Shown piece by piece: positions 37,997 through 50,452 of a stretch of 64,000 nt of DNA. Source of the stretch: Cryptomeria japonica (Eukaryota; Streptophyta; Pinopsida; Cupressales; Cupressaceae). The notes under the pieces were generated by a model, which made no database searches, had not been told where the DNA came from, and saw nothing but the letters and a program-made list of their open reading frames with translations. The translations under genes were made by a program, and so were the position numbers. Each line of letters opens with the position of its first letter. Positions within the stretch are counted from its first letter, which is position 1. The stretch is taken from positions 821,309,896 to 821,373,895 of the forward strand of contig NC_081414.1 of assembly GCF_030272615.1 (NCBI RefSeq), given 5' to 3'.

Positions 37997-39354
37997 TGAT
38001 GCAGAGCCCTCCTTGTAACCTGCCAAGCACCTCAGAATGTATGACACTGACCCCTCAAGACAACAATGAGATCCTACCAAGACATGGCTCTACAACATTA
38101 GTTCAATCTTCTCATCATCTTCAAGGCTCATACCCATTGAATCTTGGGTACCTTGCTCCAACACACTCTATGATACCTCCAAGGGTTACAGACCATTTGC
38201 ATACCGGGTTTGGGTCATACAAGACTCCCCAAGTACCCTTTTGGAAGTTACACAATTCCCCAAAAGGAAGGTTCAGGGTCTGACAAAAAAAGGTCTGAGC
38301 CGGTACGAAGTTGACTATCCTAAAGGGTTAATTAGGCCTCTTTTTTGAAGCACCTATATTCAGATGAATGAATCGGCTAATTAAAATCCCATGGGAATGT
38401 GGGGAACCATAAACGATAAGGGATTCCAAGGTTACACGCCCGAAATCATCACCATTTGCACACAAGGGTAACTTTGTTGTTAAAGGTCTAGGTAGCCACA
38501 TTGAGATGTCTACCTAGGGTCACTTCAAACACACCTCTCCCTTTCTCCTCCTGCAAAACACTCTTGGAATCCTAGAATACACTGACCATACTTGCCTTTC
38601 ACCAAATCCCATGGGTCTCAGATTGATAAAGTGCAAGATATGGCCATGGAGGAGGAAAAATCCAAGGTAAACCCTGGTTTTCTGGGTACCTACAGTAAAA
38701 TTTGAATATCAGGAGAAAAACACACAACTAGAACTTCAAACCAAAGCCAAAACAAAGTTAACTATCCTCTCCAACCAATTCACATCATTGGGACTAGATC
38801 CCAATCCGTACAGTACCGTACCACGGACCAAAACTCCAGAATTGCAGGAAAAACTCAAAATTCGATTAGTTTGTTGTCATCAAAACTCTTCTCCGTACAG
38901 TCTCTCCTTGGGAATTGGATCCACAAGGTGTATAAACCACTCCACAACTTCTCTCAACCAAAAGCCAAGAGGTTAGAGCCGTTGGAGGAGTTTCAAATAA
39001 ACAAAATGAAAAAAGTGCATAAAAGTTTCTCATGACAACTTTTGACAACTTTTGCAAAAGTTGTCAAAATGTCATCTTTCGCCTCCTAATGCCTTGGGTC
39101 AAGTCTAACCCCTCCTAAAACATCCTAGAAGCATTAAAACCAACACATTTGATCCCCTATTGTCCAAAAGTACTAATTGGCTTATAGAAATGCCAAAATA
39201 GGAGTTTGGCTCACAAGATGGGGTTCATTATTACAAACACACAATGCGCGATTGAAAACTTATACAAAACATTCTAAAGACATATTTGATGCCTTAGCCT
39301 TCCTTCTTAAAGTCTGACTTATCATCTTGAAGGGTTTTATGGGGTGCTCCTGCA
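37997..39354 (-). repeat. 5' LTR of gypsy element D
   Basis: On the minus strand it begins TGCAGGAGCACCCCATAAAA and ends GGCTCTGCATCA. The first 12 bases equal those of E's LTR, another sign the two are kin. It also carries an internal inverted repeat, GACAACTTTTGCAAAAGTTGTC (about 39042-39064). Confidence 0.85.
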
Positions 39355-40523
39355 CTAATAATACTCCACCAGTAGTAATTGACACTGCACTAAGTGGCGA
39401 AGCCACTAGTGCTAAGGAAGATAATGTAAAGAGAATTTAGTCTACACTGACAGTTCATGTTGATTCCTCGGAAAAGGTTTTGGAAATTGACACTTCTCAA
39501 GTTGAGGAGAAACCAACCACTGAGATGAGTCCAACTGAGTTAATGATGATGGCTATTCAGAAACTATTAAAGGAGGGATCTGTAGATAAGGGAATAATAG
39601 ATCAATCAGTTACAGTTTTGCACAGATTAATTCCTGATTGTCAGATTGAAAATGAAGCAAGCCCTTTCGGAAAGCTTAAGGCATTAACTAAGCACATATC
39701 TAACAATATTCAATCACTACAGTAGATATCAGATCGACAGGCATTAGAAAGATTTACTGTGGCTAAGAAAGCCACCTTTGACCAGATCATTGGAATAGAG
39801 AAAAAGAAAATTGAAGGAAAATTGATTGTTATTGAGAATTGTCTGAAACAATGTGCAAATATCTACAGGGTCTGTTATAACATAGAAATTCTTACAAAAA
39901 ATGTAGATATCAGATTAAAGGAATTACATGATAAGGTAGCTAGCATTGCTAATTCTTTTGATGGATTAACCACACTAACAACATCTATTGATGGAAAATT
40001 TTTGTCCTTAGAGAACCAAATTTTTGCTTTTGAGAAAGAGAGAGATAAAATAATTCAGAGAGAAAGGAGTCTTAGAGGATTGACGAGTCCCAGATTAGAT
40101 TCACTGGGTGTACATAAAAAGGAGTGTATGGACATGATTGCTAAACCCACACCGAAAAAAGTTAAAGAGAAGGAAACACTGGCACACATATTAAGTGGAC
40201 TAGCATCCATATCTGATACTTTCAAAACCGGTTGGGATACATACCTACAATTGCTGAATAAGGCTTACTCGGAAATTTTTAAGTTAGTCAAGCTCTGGTA
40301 AATCAAATAGTATTTATTCATTCTTCTGTTTTGAATTCTTTCAATTCTTTCACCAGTCTTTGGCATTGATGCCAAAGGGGGAGTGTATATATGTGAAAAA
40401 TATCAGACATGAACATATGGGAAGGACATTAGAATATTAGAGGGAGTGTATTGCTCAGGGGGAGCATATTTTAGTTGAACCGACAGGGAATCCGTTTTTC
40501 ACATGAGTGTTGCCATCAATGCC
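39355..40523 (+). pseudogene. internal region of element C with two uncharacterised frames
   Basis: Open frames at 39480-39725 (acidic, EKPTTEMSPTELMMMAIQKL) and 39759-40301 (Lys/Glu/Ile-rich, IIGIEKKKIEGKLIVIENCL, then VDIRLKELHDKVASIANSFD and LENQIFAFEKERDKIIQRER) look helical and coiled-coil forming. Neither shows a capsid, CCHC, protease or RT motif. I do not recognise the family. It is part of a non-autonomous LTR element and is broken. Confidence 0.6.
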
Positions 40524-40535
40524 AAAGGGGGAGAT
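40524..40535 (+). promoter_or_regulatory. polypurine tract of element C
   Basis: AAAGGGGGAGAT lies directly before the 3' LTR start TGTTGGCAATTG. It is identical to the tracts of the copia elements A, B and G. Confidence 0.9.
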
Positions 40536-41435
40536 TGTTGGCAATTGACACTCATCAGATTCATTTTGTTGTCACTGATGGCAACAAGATCAGATGAAAG
40601 TCATATACTAGCACTATGAGGCATTTACCGGTAGACACCAGTATTGGAGTATCCAGGACTACACAGGCACCAACACCGACATTAGTACTTCAAGGAAGTC
40701 GACATCAAGAAAGTTTTATCTAGAATTTTTTTTTTTATTATTGTCGAGGCCGACATTGAATATCTTTTTTAATGCATTGTAAGATGACATAAGGCATATT
40801 GTTTGTAATGGGTATATAGGTCAGTCTGCTAGGTAATTTTAATAGAGATATATAAGGACTGAGGATATTTATATAACAAAACTATATAATGCGAAGTATA
40901 TGTATGTAGATCATTGGTATGCGAATGTTATATCATGCATTGATCTGTAGATAGCTTGGAAAGATTTTTGGAGGAGAAGAGTTACCTGTAGACGTGTTTA
41001 GGGTTTATGAATCTGTACAGAGTAGAGCTAGAACCAGAACTCTATTTGGCATAGCAGATGCATTTTGTGAGTTCATTTGTCAATGTTTTACTTCAACAAA
41101 AGCTTGTAGTCAGTGAGACTCTTTAGTGATGGGCAGTGTGCTCTAGGCAGTGTGCCTTCCTAGATGTGTAGGCCCCCATTATATGTAATGTCCTTTCATA
41201 TGACCAATGAACTGATATTGTGGGTCACAAATCCCACCATGGTTTTTCCTCTTTGAGGTTTTCCACGTATAAATTCTGTGTGTTATGGTGTTCATTTATG
41301 TGGATGTTTTATTTGCTTCAAGTTATATGTTTCTTCATTTACTGGTTTATATGTGTATGGTATAAAAGGATAAAATCTTATCTTACCGACAGAACACTGA
41401 TTCACCCCCCCTCTCAGTGTTCTTGGATCCCAACA
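40536..41435 (+). repeat. 3' LTR of element C
   Basis: 900 bp, from TGTTGGCAATTGACAC to GGATCCCAACA. Near the end are CCACCATGGTTTTTCC, TTTTCCACGTATAAA (41231-41274) and TTCACCCCCCCTCTCAG (41401-41417), the same ordered blocks as in the copia LTRs. The sequence after it is copia pol of element B. Confidence 0.9.
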
Positions 41436-42900
41436 AGGTTTAGTGAAAATATTTGCAAACTGCTTTTTAGTGTTCACATAAACCAATCTAACCTCATTTT
41501 CTTCCATCTTCTCCTTCAAAAAATTATACTTGATAGATATGTGGTTTGTCTTAGAGTGAAATACCAGATTCTTTGATATGTCTATAGTAGCAGAGTTATC
41601 ACAGTGAATAACTGCCAGTCCAATGCAATGCACTTTGATGTCCTTCAACATTTGCTTCATCCATAGAACTTGTGTACAGTTAGTAGCAACCGCAACATAC
41701 TCAACTTCAACAATAGATAAAGAAGTACATGACTGTTTCTTGCTGATCCATGAAACCAACTTCTTTCCAAGAAACAATGCTCCATCGAAAGTGCTTTTTC
41801 GGTCATCAACATCACCTGCCCAATCTACATCTGTATATGCACATAAAGTAAAGTCATCATCCTTAGGGTACCAAAAATCATATTCAAATGTACCTTGCAA
41901 GTATCTAAAAATTCTTTTCACCACACTCTCATGATTTTCTCTAGGATCACTTTGATATCTTGATGCAATACAAACAACATTCATTAAATCCGGTCTAGTC
42001 TGAGTCAAGTATAGCAGACCTCTAATCATAGACTTGTATCTTGTAGGATTTACCGGTGCAAATTCATCTTTCCTTGTCAATTTCTCACTAGTAACCATAG
42101 GAGTACTTACTAATTTAGAGTCTACCATACCAAATTTCTTCAACAATTCCCTATCATACTTAGTTTGATAGATGAAAATACCTTTATTATTTTGAGTAAT
42201 CTGCAAACCTAAGAAAATTTGTATCTCCCCAATCATAGACATTTCAAATTCTTTTTTCATATTGTTAGAAAATTCCATTGACAACTTATCTTCACCTCCA
42301 AAAATGATGTCATCAACAAAAACTTCAATAATCAGTATATCATCATCAATACCTTTATAATATAGATTACTGTCAGCATTACCTTTAGTGAAACAAAGCT
42401 TCAAAATATATTTATCTAACCTTGCATACCAAGCTCTAGGTGCCTGTTTCAATCCATATAAAGCTTTCCTTAACTTGCAAACCATGTTTTTATCATTTGA
42501 AAGTGAAAAACTATTATGTTCCTCAATGTAAACTTCCTCATAAAGATCCCCATTCGAAAAGACACACTTAACATCCATTTGATAAACCTTGTAGTTTTTA
42601 TGTGTAGCATAGGCAAGAAATAATCTTACAACTTCAATCCTAGCTACAGGTGCACAAGTTTCACCATATTCAATTCCTTCCTTCTAAGAATATCCTTTAC
42701 AAACCAATCTACATTTATTCCTTACAACTTTTCTATCTTCATTTAACTTATTCCTAAAATCCCATTTAGTTCCAATAACATTCTTATTTTTAGGTCGGGG
42801 AACTAAAGTCCATGTGTTATTCTTCTCTATTTGATCTAATTCTGCTTCCATAGCTTTCATCCAACTTTAATCTTTACATGCTTCAATAACTAATACCGGT
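41436..42900 (-). pseudogene. RT and RNase H region of copia element B
   Basis: Minus-strand motifs: KWDFRNKLNEDRKV-type lead, MDVKCVFSNGDLYEEVYIEE, KALYGLKQAPRAWYARLDKY, the active-site region EVFVDDIIFGGEDKL, FLGLQITQNNKGIFIYQTKY, RGLLYLTQTRPDLMNVVCIA, then RNase H (AYTDVDWAGDVDDRKSTFDG) to KQFANIFTKP at the edge of C. The gene order is Ty1/copia. It is broken. Confidence 0.9.
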
Positions 42901-44461
42901 TCAACTTGAGAAATTAAACATACCTCATTAGCTACCAATCTCCTTCTTGTCATCACTCCATTGTTCTTATCCCCAATGATCTGATCTTCTGAATGATTCA
43001 TCCTTACATACCTAGGAGTCTTCTGATTCTCTGTTCCTCTTCTTGGTTCTTCAGTTATTGTTGAATTTTATAATACTGTCGGATTAACTAGTTCAACATT
43101 CAATTTTGGTAAAGGTGTTACCGGTTTAGTTATGATCATTTCCACTGCTAGTTCTTACTTGTAAACTCTGATTTGACTTCTATTCAACTCATCCACCTTG
43201 ACATTAACACTCTCTACAATTCTCTCCAATCTCTTGTTGTAACATCTACATGCTTTTCTTTCATTAGAATAACCAAGAAATATTCCTTCATCACATCTAG
43301 GATCAAATTTTCCAATGATATCATCTCTCTTGATATAACATTTACTACCAAAGATTTTGAAATACTTAACTACAAGTGTATTGTCAAACCATAATTCATT
43401 TGGTGTCTTATCGGTTTCTCCTTTGATATGTACTCTGTTGAATGTAAAAACTGTTGTGCTCACTACTTATCTCTAGTAGATATGAGGTAGATTAGCTTCC
43501 ATCATCATTTCTCTAGCAGCATCCAAGATAGTTATGTTCTTCCTTTTCACAACTCCTTTTTGCTAAGGTGTCCGGGGAGCATAAAATTGTCTCCTTATGC
43601 CATGATTCTCACAAAAGTTATTAAACTCACGAGATGTGAATTCTCCACCATGACCTGACCTTAAACATTTAATATTCAATCATGTTTCTATCTCAACTTT
43701 AGCTTTAAAGATTTTAAACTTTTCAAAAGACTCGTATTTCTCCCTTAGAAAAGTAACCCACATCATTCTAGAATAATCATCAATGATTAGCATAAAATAT
43801 CTATCACCTTGAAAACTTTTAAATCTAGTAGGGCCACACAAATCAATATGAATAAGATCAAGAACATCATTAGATTTGTTTTGAATACTCTTAAAAGAGG
43901 TTCTGACCTATTTTCCCATTTGACATTCTTTACATACCGGATTATAGGGCTTCACAATCTTAGACATATCTCTAACTTCCTTAGTTGAACCGATCTTTAC
44001 CATGCAATCAAAATTCACATGACAGCCTTTTATGCCATAGCCAACTCTCATCAATTTGTGTAATCAAACATGTATTCTCACTGGAATTCAAATGAAATAT
44101 ATTACCTTTTGTCTGAGTATCGATTGCAATCTCCAATCCAGATCTATTAATGATTTTGCATTTTCCATCCTTGAATTGTAATTGAAATCCCTTATCCACC
44201 AATTGTCCTACACTCAAAATATTATGCCTCAAACCTTTAACATAATAAAAATTATCAGTATTGTGCTTACCATCCAATAATATAGTTCATTTTCCCTTGA
44301 TCATACATGCTTTGTCATCTCCAAATCTAACCAGTCCGCCATCAAATTCTTGCAATGATAGAAAATTTCTTTTATCTTCAGTCATATGATGTGAACATTC
44401 ACTGTCAATTACCCTTTCATCCTTATCTTCAATTTTAGTAGCAAGTGCCTTCTCTTCAGGT
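42901..44461 (-). pseudogene. protease and integrase region of copia element B
   Basis: Minus-strand integrase traces include GIFLGYSNERKACRCYNKRL, VFTFNRVHIKGETDKTPNEL, and the HH..CC and DDE parts between 43480 and 44000. Pre-integrase MDGKHNTDNFYYVKGLRHNI and the protease end (VIDSECSHHMTED) run up to element A at 44462. Confidence 0.85.
44457..44461. repeat. probable target site duplication of element A, left (CAGGT)
   Basis: CAGGT precedes the LTR start TGATGGTATG. GAGGT follows the other LTR at 51867-51871. Four of five bases match, as expected for an aged 5-bp copia duplication. Confidence 0.55.
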
Positions 44462-45917
44462 TGATGGTATGATGAAAGAATAAGTATCCGGTAGATTACT
44501 GAGAGGGAGGGGGGTGAATTAGTAAACTAAAAAATTGATACAAACTTTCCAAACTCAAACTCAAACACACAAAGTAAACATTCACTTGTCAAGATCAATA
44601 CTCATAAGAATACTAAACATCAACTGGTTAACTGTTATATCAACTTAACAGTAAACAACTTCAATCTTGTAAACATCAAAATGCTTATGCATATATCAAC
44701 ATATTCCATCTCTCGATGCTTCCAGTTATCATGCCTTATCAGAATAGTTAAGTAGTTAACCAAATCAACAAATAAGATCATAACCACAAAAGCATTCACC
44801 ATATGACACAAATACTTATACGTGGAAAACCCAAATAGGCAAAAACCACAATGAGATGAGACTCACAAGATAGCTATCTGAACTCTTCTGAAGTTCGCCC
44901 TATTAAGAGCCAAGTTTGTTAAAGCTTTTACAATAAGTCCTATTAAGAATTGATCTTGTTAAGAATCACCTGGTTAAGGGATTTACAAAATGCCTTGATG
45001 AAAAACAAAATACCCTATTAGGAGTAACCTCGGTAGAGGATTTGAAAATCCAAGCTAATGGACCACCTTGTTAGATGATTTAAGAAGTAACCAAGCTTGT
45101 TAGAGGTTACTCGGTTAGGGGATTTCAATTCTACTGTAATTGTTAGAAAACAATAGGTTTTCTTGATCTGTCGGAATAGCACTACATTTGCTTGATCAAA
45201 TCCTTGTAAGCTTCAATTTGCCTTTACACAAACTGCAGATCCATCCACCGGTTAGGCAACCACACACTCAACTGATTTCTCCCAACTTTGCCAACAACTT
45301 ACAAAACAACGTCATTGACCTTAAATACAAATCAACTAGGTCGGTAACACAACAAAAACCTAATTCTCTCATACAGATTACAAACAAATCGGTTCAAGTG
45401 CGACTGTTGGATTAACATAGCGATCTATACACATTGTTCAAGAAAATTCCAACCGCTCCATGATCACCGCTTCATCAGACTTTGTAACTTATCACACACT
45501 ATGCATTAGATGCAATCCACTTTGCTCATTCCTTAGAAAACAAACAAACAAACAAAAAAATGCGCCAAAACAATCTGAACTTATCCTCATACAATGATCA
45601 CACGTCTCCATCTTTACCGCTCAACATTAGATCTCATTTTAACAAATCTTGATCGATTAGGGTTTAACAAAAAAATAACTGGTAGGGTTTACGGGTTACA
45701 TTGCATAGAAAGGGTTTAACCTTATACACCGGTTTACCGGTTTAACTTACAAATTAACATATCGGTTTACAACATCTTCCACAAAGCTCTTCCTACCGGT
45801 TACAAGACAATATCAATAATAACAACAATATTATCAATATCATGAATACCATTACCGGTTCAATTGACATCAATGACAACATAACATATCATTAATGCAA
45901 TCATGCAAATGCCAACA
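44462..45917 (-). repeat. 3' LTR of copia element A
   Basis: 1456 bp, TGATGGTATGATGAAAGAAT to CAAATGCCAACA in plus orientation. It contains CGTGGAAAACCCAAATAGGC (44821) and a GAGGGAGGGGGGTGAATTAG block just inside the end. Confidence 0.9.
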
Positions 45918-45929
45918 ATCTCCCCCTTT
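45918..45929 (-). promoter_or_regulatory. polypurine tract of element A
   Basis: Minus strand AAAGGGGGAGAT adjoining the LTR start TGTTGGCATTTG. Confidence 0.9.
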
Positions 45930-46273
45930 GGCATTGATGGCAATACAAATATCAATGCCTCTGATTGCTACTATGAATGGGTGAATAGGAATCCTAGTTT
46001 ACATTACCAAGTATTCACCATGCTCTATTTGTCTTTAGCCTGTTGCTAGTTTCCCTTTGCCAGTCACATAATTCTTCTCTTCAATCACATAATTCTTCTC
46101 TCCCTTTGACAACAATGCCAAACTGAAAGTAAAACATGCAATGTTGAATTTTCATTGTGCATCAAATAAAATTCTGCAACTGGATGCTCCCCCTGTGGAA
46201 TACATCCACTTCTACGTCAATACCATGTAAAATTCTACAAGTGATTCAGGGACTGATGCAATCAACATCATGC

Positions 46274-47821
46274 TCAACTAACTTCATGAAGGGGTACAAC
46301 CCCTAGTTGTCTTCTAAGACACTCAAATGGAGTCTTAGGCAGAGGTTTGGTAAAAATATCTGCAAGCTTCTCCTTGGTAGAAACATGCTCTAAGATAACA
46401 TCCTTATTTTGAACTTTTCCCCTCAAAAAGTGATACTTCAATTCAATGTAGTTGGTGCGAGCATGCAAAATAGGATTCTTAGAAATATTTATGGCACTTG
46501 TATTATCACATAAAATCTTTATAGGTTCTGAGATCTTCATCTTAAAACCTTCCAAAATGTGCCTCATCCAAATAGCCTGTGTGCAATTCATATAAGCTGC
46601 AACATATTCAGCTTCAGCAGTAGATTGTGAAGTACAACTCTACTTCTTACTACATGAAAATAGCCTTCCTCCTAGAAAGAATGCTCCACCGATAATACTT
46701 TTCTTGTCATCAACATTTCCTGCCCAATCAACATTTGTGTACACCTTTAAATCAAAATTTCCTCCATATGGATACCATAATCCATAGTCAAATGTACCTT
46801 TTAGATATTTAAAAATTCTCTTTGTTTCTATCAGATGTTCTTCCTTTGGATTCTTCTGAAATCTAGCAACTATACCAACCGCATGGGCAATATTCGGTCT
46901 GCTGTGAACAAAATAGTGTAATTTGCCAATCATTGACCTATATTCTTTTTCATCAACAAACTTAGATTCATCTTCCTTGGACAACTTACAACCTATAACC
47001 ATTGGTGTTCCAATTGGTTTGCAGTCACTCATGCCAAAAGTCCTCAAAACCTCTTTCACATACTTAGATTGAGTAATGAAAATACTATTCTTCATTTACT
47101 GTATCTGCAAGCCTATGACAAAAATTATTTCCCCTACTAAAGACATTTCAAATTAATTTTTCATTTCATCTGCAAAACTGTTGATCATGACATCATTACA
47201 TCCAAATATAATGTTATCAACAAATACTTCACTGACCAATATTTCATCTCCTTCAGACTTGAGATAAATGTTATTATCATCACTGGTTCTTGCAAAGCCT
47301 ATCTTCATCAGATGTGTATGAAGCCTTTCATACCATGCTCTAGGTGCTTGCTTTAATCCATACAAAGCTTTATGCAATTTGCATACCATGTCTTTCTCAT
47401 CTGTCAGAGTATAACCATCAAGCTGCTCTACGTATACGTCTTCTTCCAATATCCCATTTAAAAACGAAGACTTAACATCCATCTGGTATACCTTGAACTT
47501 ATTATGGGCTGCAAATGTAAGTAAAGTTCTGACACCTTCCAGTCTTGCTACCAGTGCAAAAGTTTCGCCATAATCTTCTCCTTCTTCTTACGCATATTCT
47601 TGGCAAACCAATCTTGCCTTGTTGCGAACTACAACACCATCTTCGTTTAACTTTTTTCTGAACACGCATTTAGTACCTATAACATTCTTGTTTATCGGTC
47701 GGGGTACCAGGGTCCAAGTTTTGTTCTTCTCAATTTGATCCAATTCCTCCTCCATAGCTTTAACCCAATGATCATCACCAAATGCTTCCTTAGCACTTCT
47801 GGGTTCAATGGTTGAAATCAT
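46274..47821 (-). pseudogene. RT and RNase H region of copia element A
   Basis: Minus-strand RT motifs: EAFGDDHWVKAMEEELDQIE, VPRPINKNVIGTKCVFRKKL, MDVKSSFLNGILEEDVYVEQ, KALYGLKQAPRAWYERLHTH and the EVFVDNIIFG active-site region. RNase H follows (YTNVDWAGNVDDKKSIIGGA, CDNTSAINISKNPILHARTN, KEKLADIFTKPLPKTPFECL). It is broken. Confidence 0.9.
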
Positions 47822-47884
47822 GCAAGAGTTCTCTCTTATTCTCCTTCTAGTTAGTACTCTAGCATCCTTATCCCCAATAATCTA

Positions 47885-48916
47885 CTAAGGAATATGGTTC
47901 AGTCTCACATACCTAGGAATAACATGATCATTCTCTTCAGATTCAGCTTCTTCATTATCATCTTCTTCTGAATTTATTTTTTTCGATTGAACAAGTGCAT
48001 TAGAATTTTCTTTACCGGTTTTTGATTTAACAGTTTCAAGTTCCAAAAGCAAAATGCAAGGATCTTCATCCTTTTTCTCTGAACTGGTTCCTTCTGAAAT
48101 TTCAGGACCTTCATCTACTCGAACATCAACACCCTCAACAATTCTCTTTGTCCGGTTGTTGAAGAATTTGTAGGCCTTACTCTTGGTGGAATAGCCAAGA
48201 AATATGCCTTCATCACTCTTAGCTTCAAACTTGCTCATATAATCACCTCTTTTAATAAAACATTTTCTACCAAATATCTTAAAATAGCTAACATTAGGTG
48301 ATCTTCCATACCAATATTCATAAGGGGTCTTGTCCTTACCTCTTTTCACTAGGACTCGGTTCATTGTGTATACAACTGTACTTACAGCTTCTTTCCAAAA
48401 TGTTTTTGCCACACCTCCTTGTATCAACATTGTCCTAGCAGCTTCAACCACTAATCGGTTGTTGCTCTCTGCGATACCATTCTACGGTGGTGTCCTTGGT
48501 GCAGAAAGCTGTCGTTTGATACCATTCTCATCACAATACTTAGTGAATTCCTTAGAAGTAAATTCGCCGCCTTGATCTGTTCTCAGACATTTTATTCTTT
48601 TGCCACTCTCTTTCTCATCTAAGGCTCTAAATGCCTTGAAATTACCAAAAGCTTCATTCTTATCCTTCAAGAATATGACCCACATCATCCTTGAACAATC
48701 ATCAGTGAAGATCATGAAATATCGATCACCTTGGATGCTTCTTGTTCTTATTTGTCCACATAGATCTATATGAACCAAATCTAACAAGTGCTCTGCTGAG
48801 AAGGACTTGCTCTTGAAAGTTGAAGAAGTCATCTTTCCGAACTGACATTCTTTGTAAAGAGCATTAATCGGTTTGTCTAGCTGAGGTAGACCTCTTACTA
48901 TTTTAGACTTGCTCAC
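47885..48916 (-). pseudogene. integrase region of copia element A
   Basis: Minus strand: CQFGKMTSSTFKSKSFSAEH, LVHIDLCGQIRTRSIQGDRY, FTDDCSRMMWVIFLK, CLRTDQGGEFTSKEFTKYCD, GIKRQLSAPRTP, then the C-terminal part KTPYEYWYGRSPNVSYFKIF and GIFLGYSTKSKAYKFFNNRT. This is a typical copia integrase. Confidence 0.9.
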
Positions 48917-48964
48917 TTTAACAATGTTATCAAAGTTTATATGACAAAATCTCCTATGCCAAAG

Positions 48965-49366
48965 CTAGCTATCATCTATCTTTGCAATCAAACAGTTGCT
49001 AACTTTATGATTAAGATGAAATATATTACCTCTGGTTTGTTTCCCGGTTACAATCAATTCACCTTTGTTGTCAAATATTTTGCACATACCATTTCTAAAC
49101 TCCAATGGGTATCCTTTGTTATTAAGTTGTGCCACACTTAGAAGATTGTGCTTTAGACGTTCAACCCAATAGACATCGTGAGCACTGATCTTACCATTAA
49201 GAGAAATAATTCCCTTACCTTTAACCATACATGGTGAGTCATTGCCAAATCTGACAACACTACCATCAAATTCCTTCAAGGAAACAAATTTGCTCCGATC
49301 ATCAGTCATGTGATGTGAGAAACCACTATCAATGATCCAAACATCAGAGTTATCCATCCTGGACAC
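48965..49366 (-). pseudogene. protease and pre-integrase of copia element A
   Basis: Minus strand VWIIDSGFSHHMTDDRSKFV is the copia aspartic protease region (family: WIIDSGASHHMTG). HDVYWVERLKHNLLSVAQLN, KGYPLEFRNGMCKIFDNKGE and RGNIFHLN are the pre-integrase (GAG_pre-integrs) domain. Confidence 0.9.
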
Positions 49367-49375
49367 TAGTGCCTT

Positions 49376-50400
49376 CTAATCTGATGTCTCTTCCTTAATA
49401 GCTACAAACACAATATCTTCACTAGCATCATCATCAGATTCTTCATCAGTAATACCACTATCAACCGCTATAAGACAATCTCTCTTGCCTTTACCCTTAT
49501 ACTTCTTGAATTTGTCTCTCTTGTGTTCATTTTCACTATTAGGACAATTTGTTGCTATATGACCAATCTTGTTGCATGCAAAACATTTTAAAGGTAGTTT
49601 ACCTCTATATTTCCCAGTACCTCTAGGCATTCATTTTGCCAACAATGCTTCAAGTTCCACCAAGTTGTCTTCATCATCAACATCTCCGTTGGATCTAGAT
49701 TCATAGCCATGACAAGTATCTCTACTTTTTCTCATTGATGGGTTAGAGACAAAAGCTCTGAATGCAGAATCTAATTTCTATACACTACCATCATAGCCAT
49801 TTAATTCAAAAGCAGTAAGTTTTCCAATGATAGAGTCAAGAGTTACCTTAGTTTTGTCAATGGATTTCAGCTCCTGAATTGCTATAACTCGGATAGCATA
49901 TACCAGTAACAGGGTTCTTAGTACCTTACTGATCACTGTGGCATCTTCCACTTTCCCTCCTGCACTCTTTATTTCACCAACTATCTCTTTTATCCTTTGA
50001 GCATACTACCAGATATTCTCACCTTCAAACATTCTCATGTCATCAAACGTTCCTCTTAAACTCTCATCTTTAGCAATCTTAACATGTTCCTCACCGTTAT
50101 AAAATCTCTTCAAGTTTTTTCCATACTTCATATGCAGTTTTAAGACCATGAACATCTACATATTCAACATCAGACAAGGAACTTATAATAGCATCCAATT
50201 CTTGATGATTCTCTTGTTGTTCTTTCTTCTGATCATCAGTCAGAGTTCCAAAAGGCGCAACGCACTGAGTTTCTACATGATCCCAATACTAACTTCCAAG
50301 ACTCTTGATGTAAATGTTCATTATGTCGCTCCATATCCTATAGTTTTCTCTGTCGAACTTTTGACCTTCCTTCTTCATCATGATCTTTAAGATATTTTCC
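49376..50400 (-). pseudogene. gag region of copia element A
   Basis: The minus strand carries the CCHC knuckle CFACNKIGHIATNC in a Lys-rich context. Upstream (49630-50400) is decayed UBN2-type copia gag sequence in which only short traces are readable. Confidence 0.75.
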
Positions 50401-50438
50401 TCAAGTTGTTAGGCTTTAGGTTAAAGAGGACGTGAGAT

Positions 50439-50450
50439 GCTCTGATACCA
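50439..50450 (-). promoter_or_regulatory. tRNA-iMet primer binding site of element A
   Basis: Minus strand TGGTATCAGAGC two bases inside the 5' LTR. Confidence 0.9.
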
Positions 50451-50452
50451 AT

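Larger units (their letters stand above)
35398..39354 (-). mobile_element. Ty3/gypsy LTR retrotransposon D (5' half), inside C
   Basis: Minus-strand element with, in plus coordinates: part of RT 35398-35931, protease 36200-36614, gag 36615-37952, primer site 37983-37994 and 5' LTR 37997-39354. No integrase or second LTR is present, so it cannot be dated from LTRs. The gag and RT are close to those of element E in layout and motifs. It is broken. Confidence 0.85.
35297..41435 (+). mobile_element. non-autonomous LTR element C, inserted in B, containing D
   Basis: Plus-strand element. A ~100-bp fragment of its 5' LTR is at 35297-35397 and a full 3' LTR is at 40536-41435. Between them, apart from gypsy element D, lie only ~1.2 kb of its own sequence with two open frames that match no gag or pol domain. 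The polypurine tract and LTR layout are copia-like, so it was probably mobilised by a copia partner. Its flanks are the two sides of B's pol tail. It is broken by D. Confidence 0.75.
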
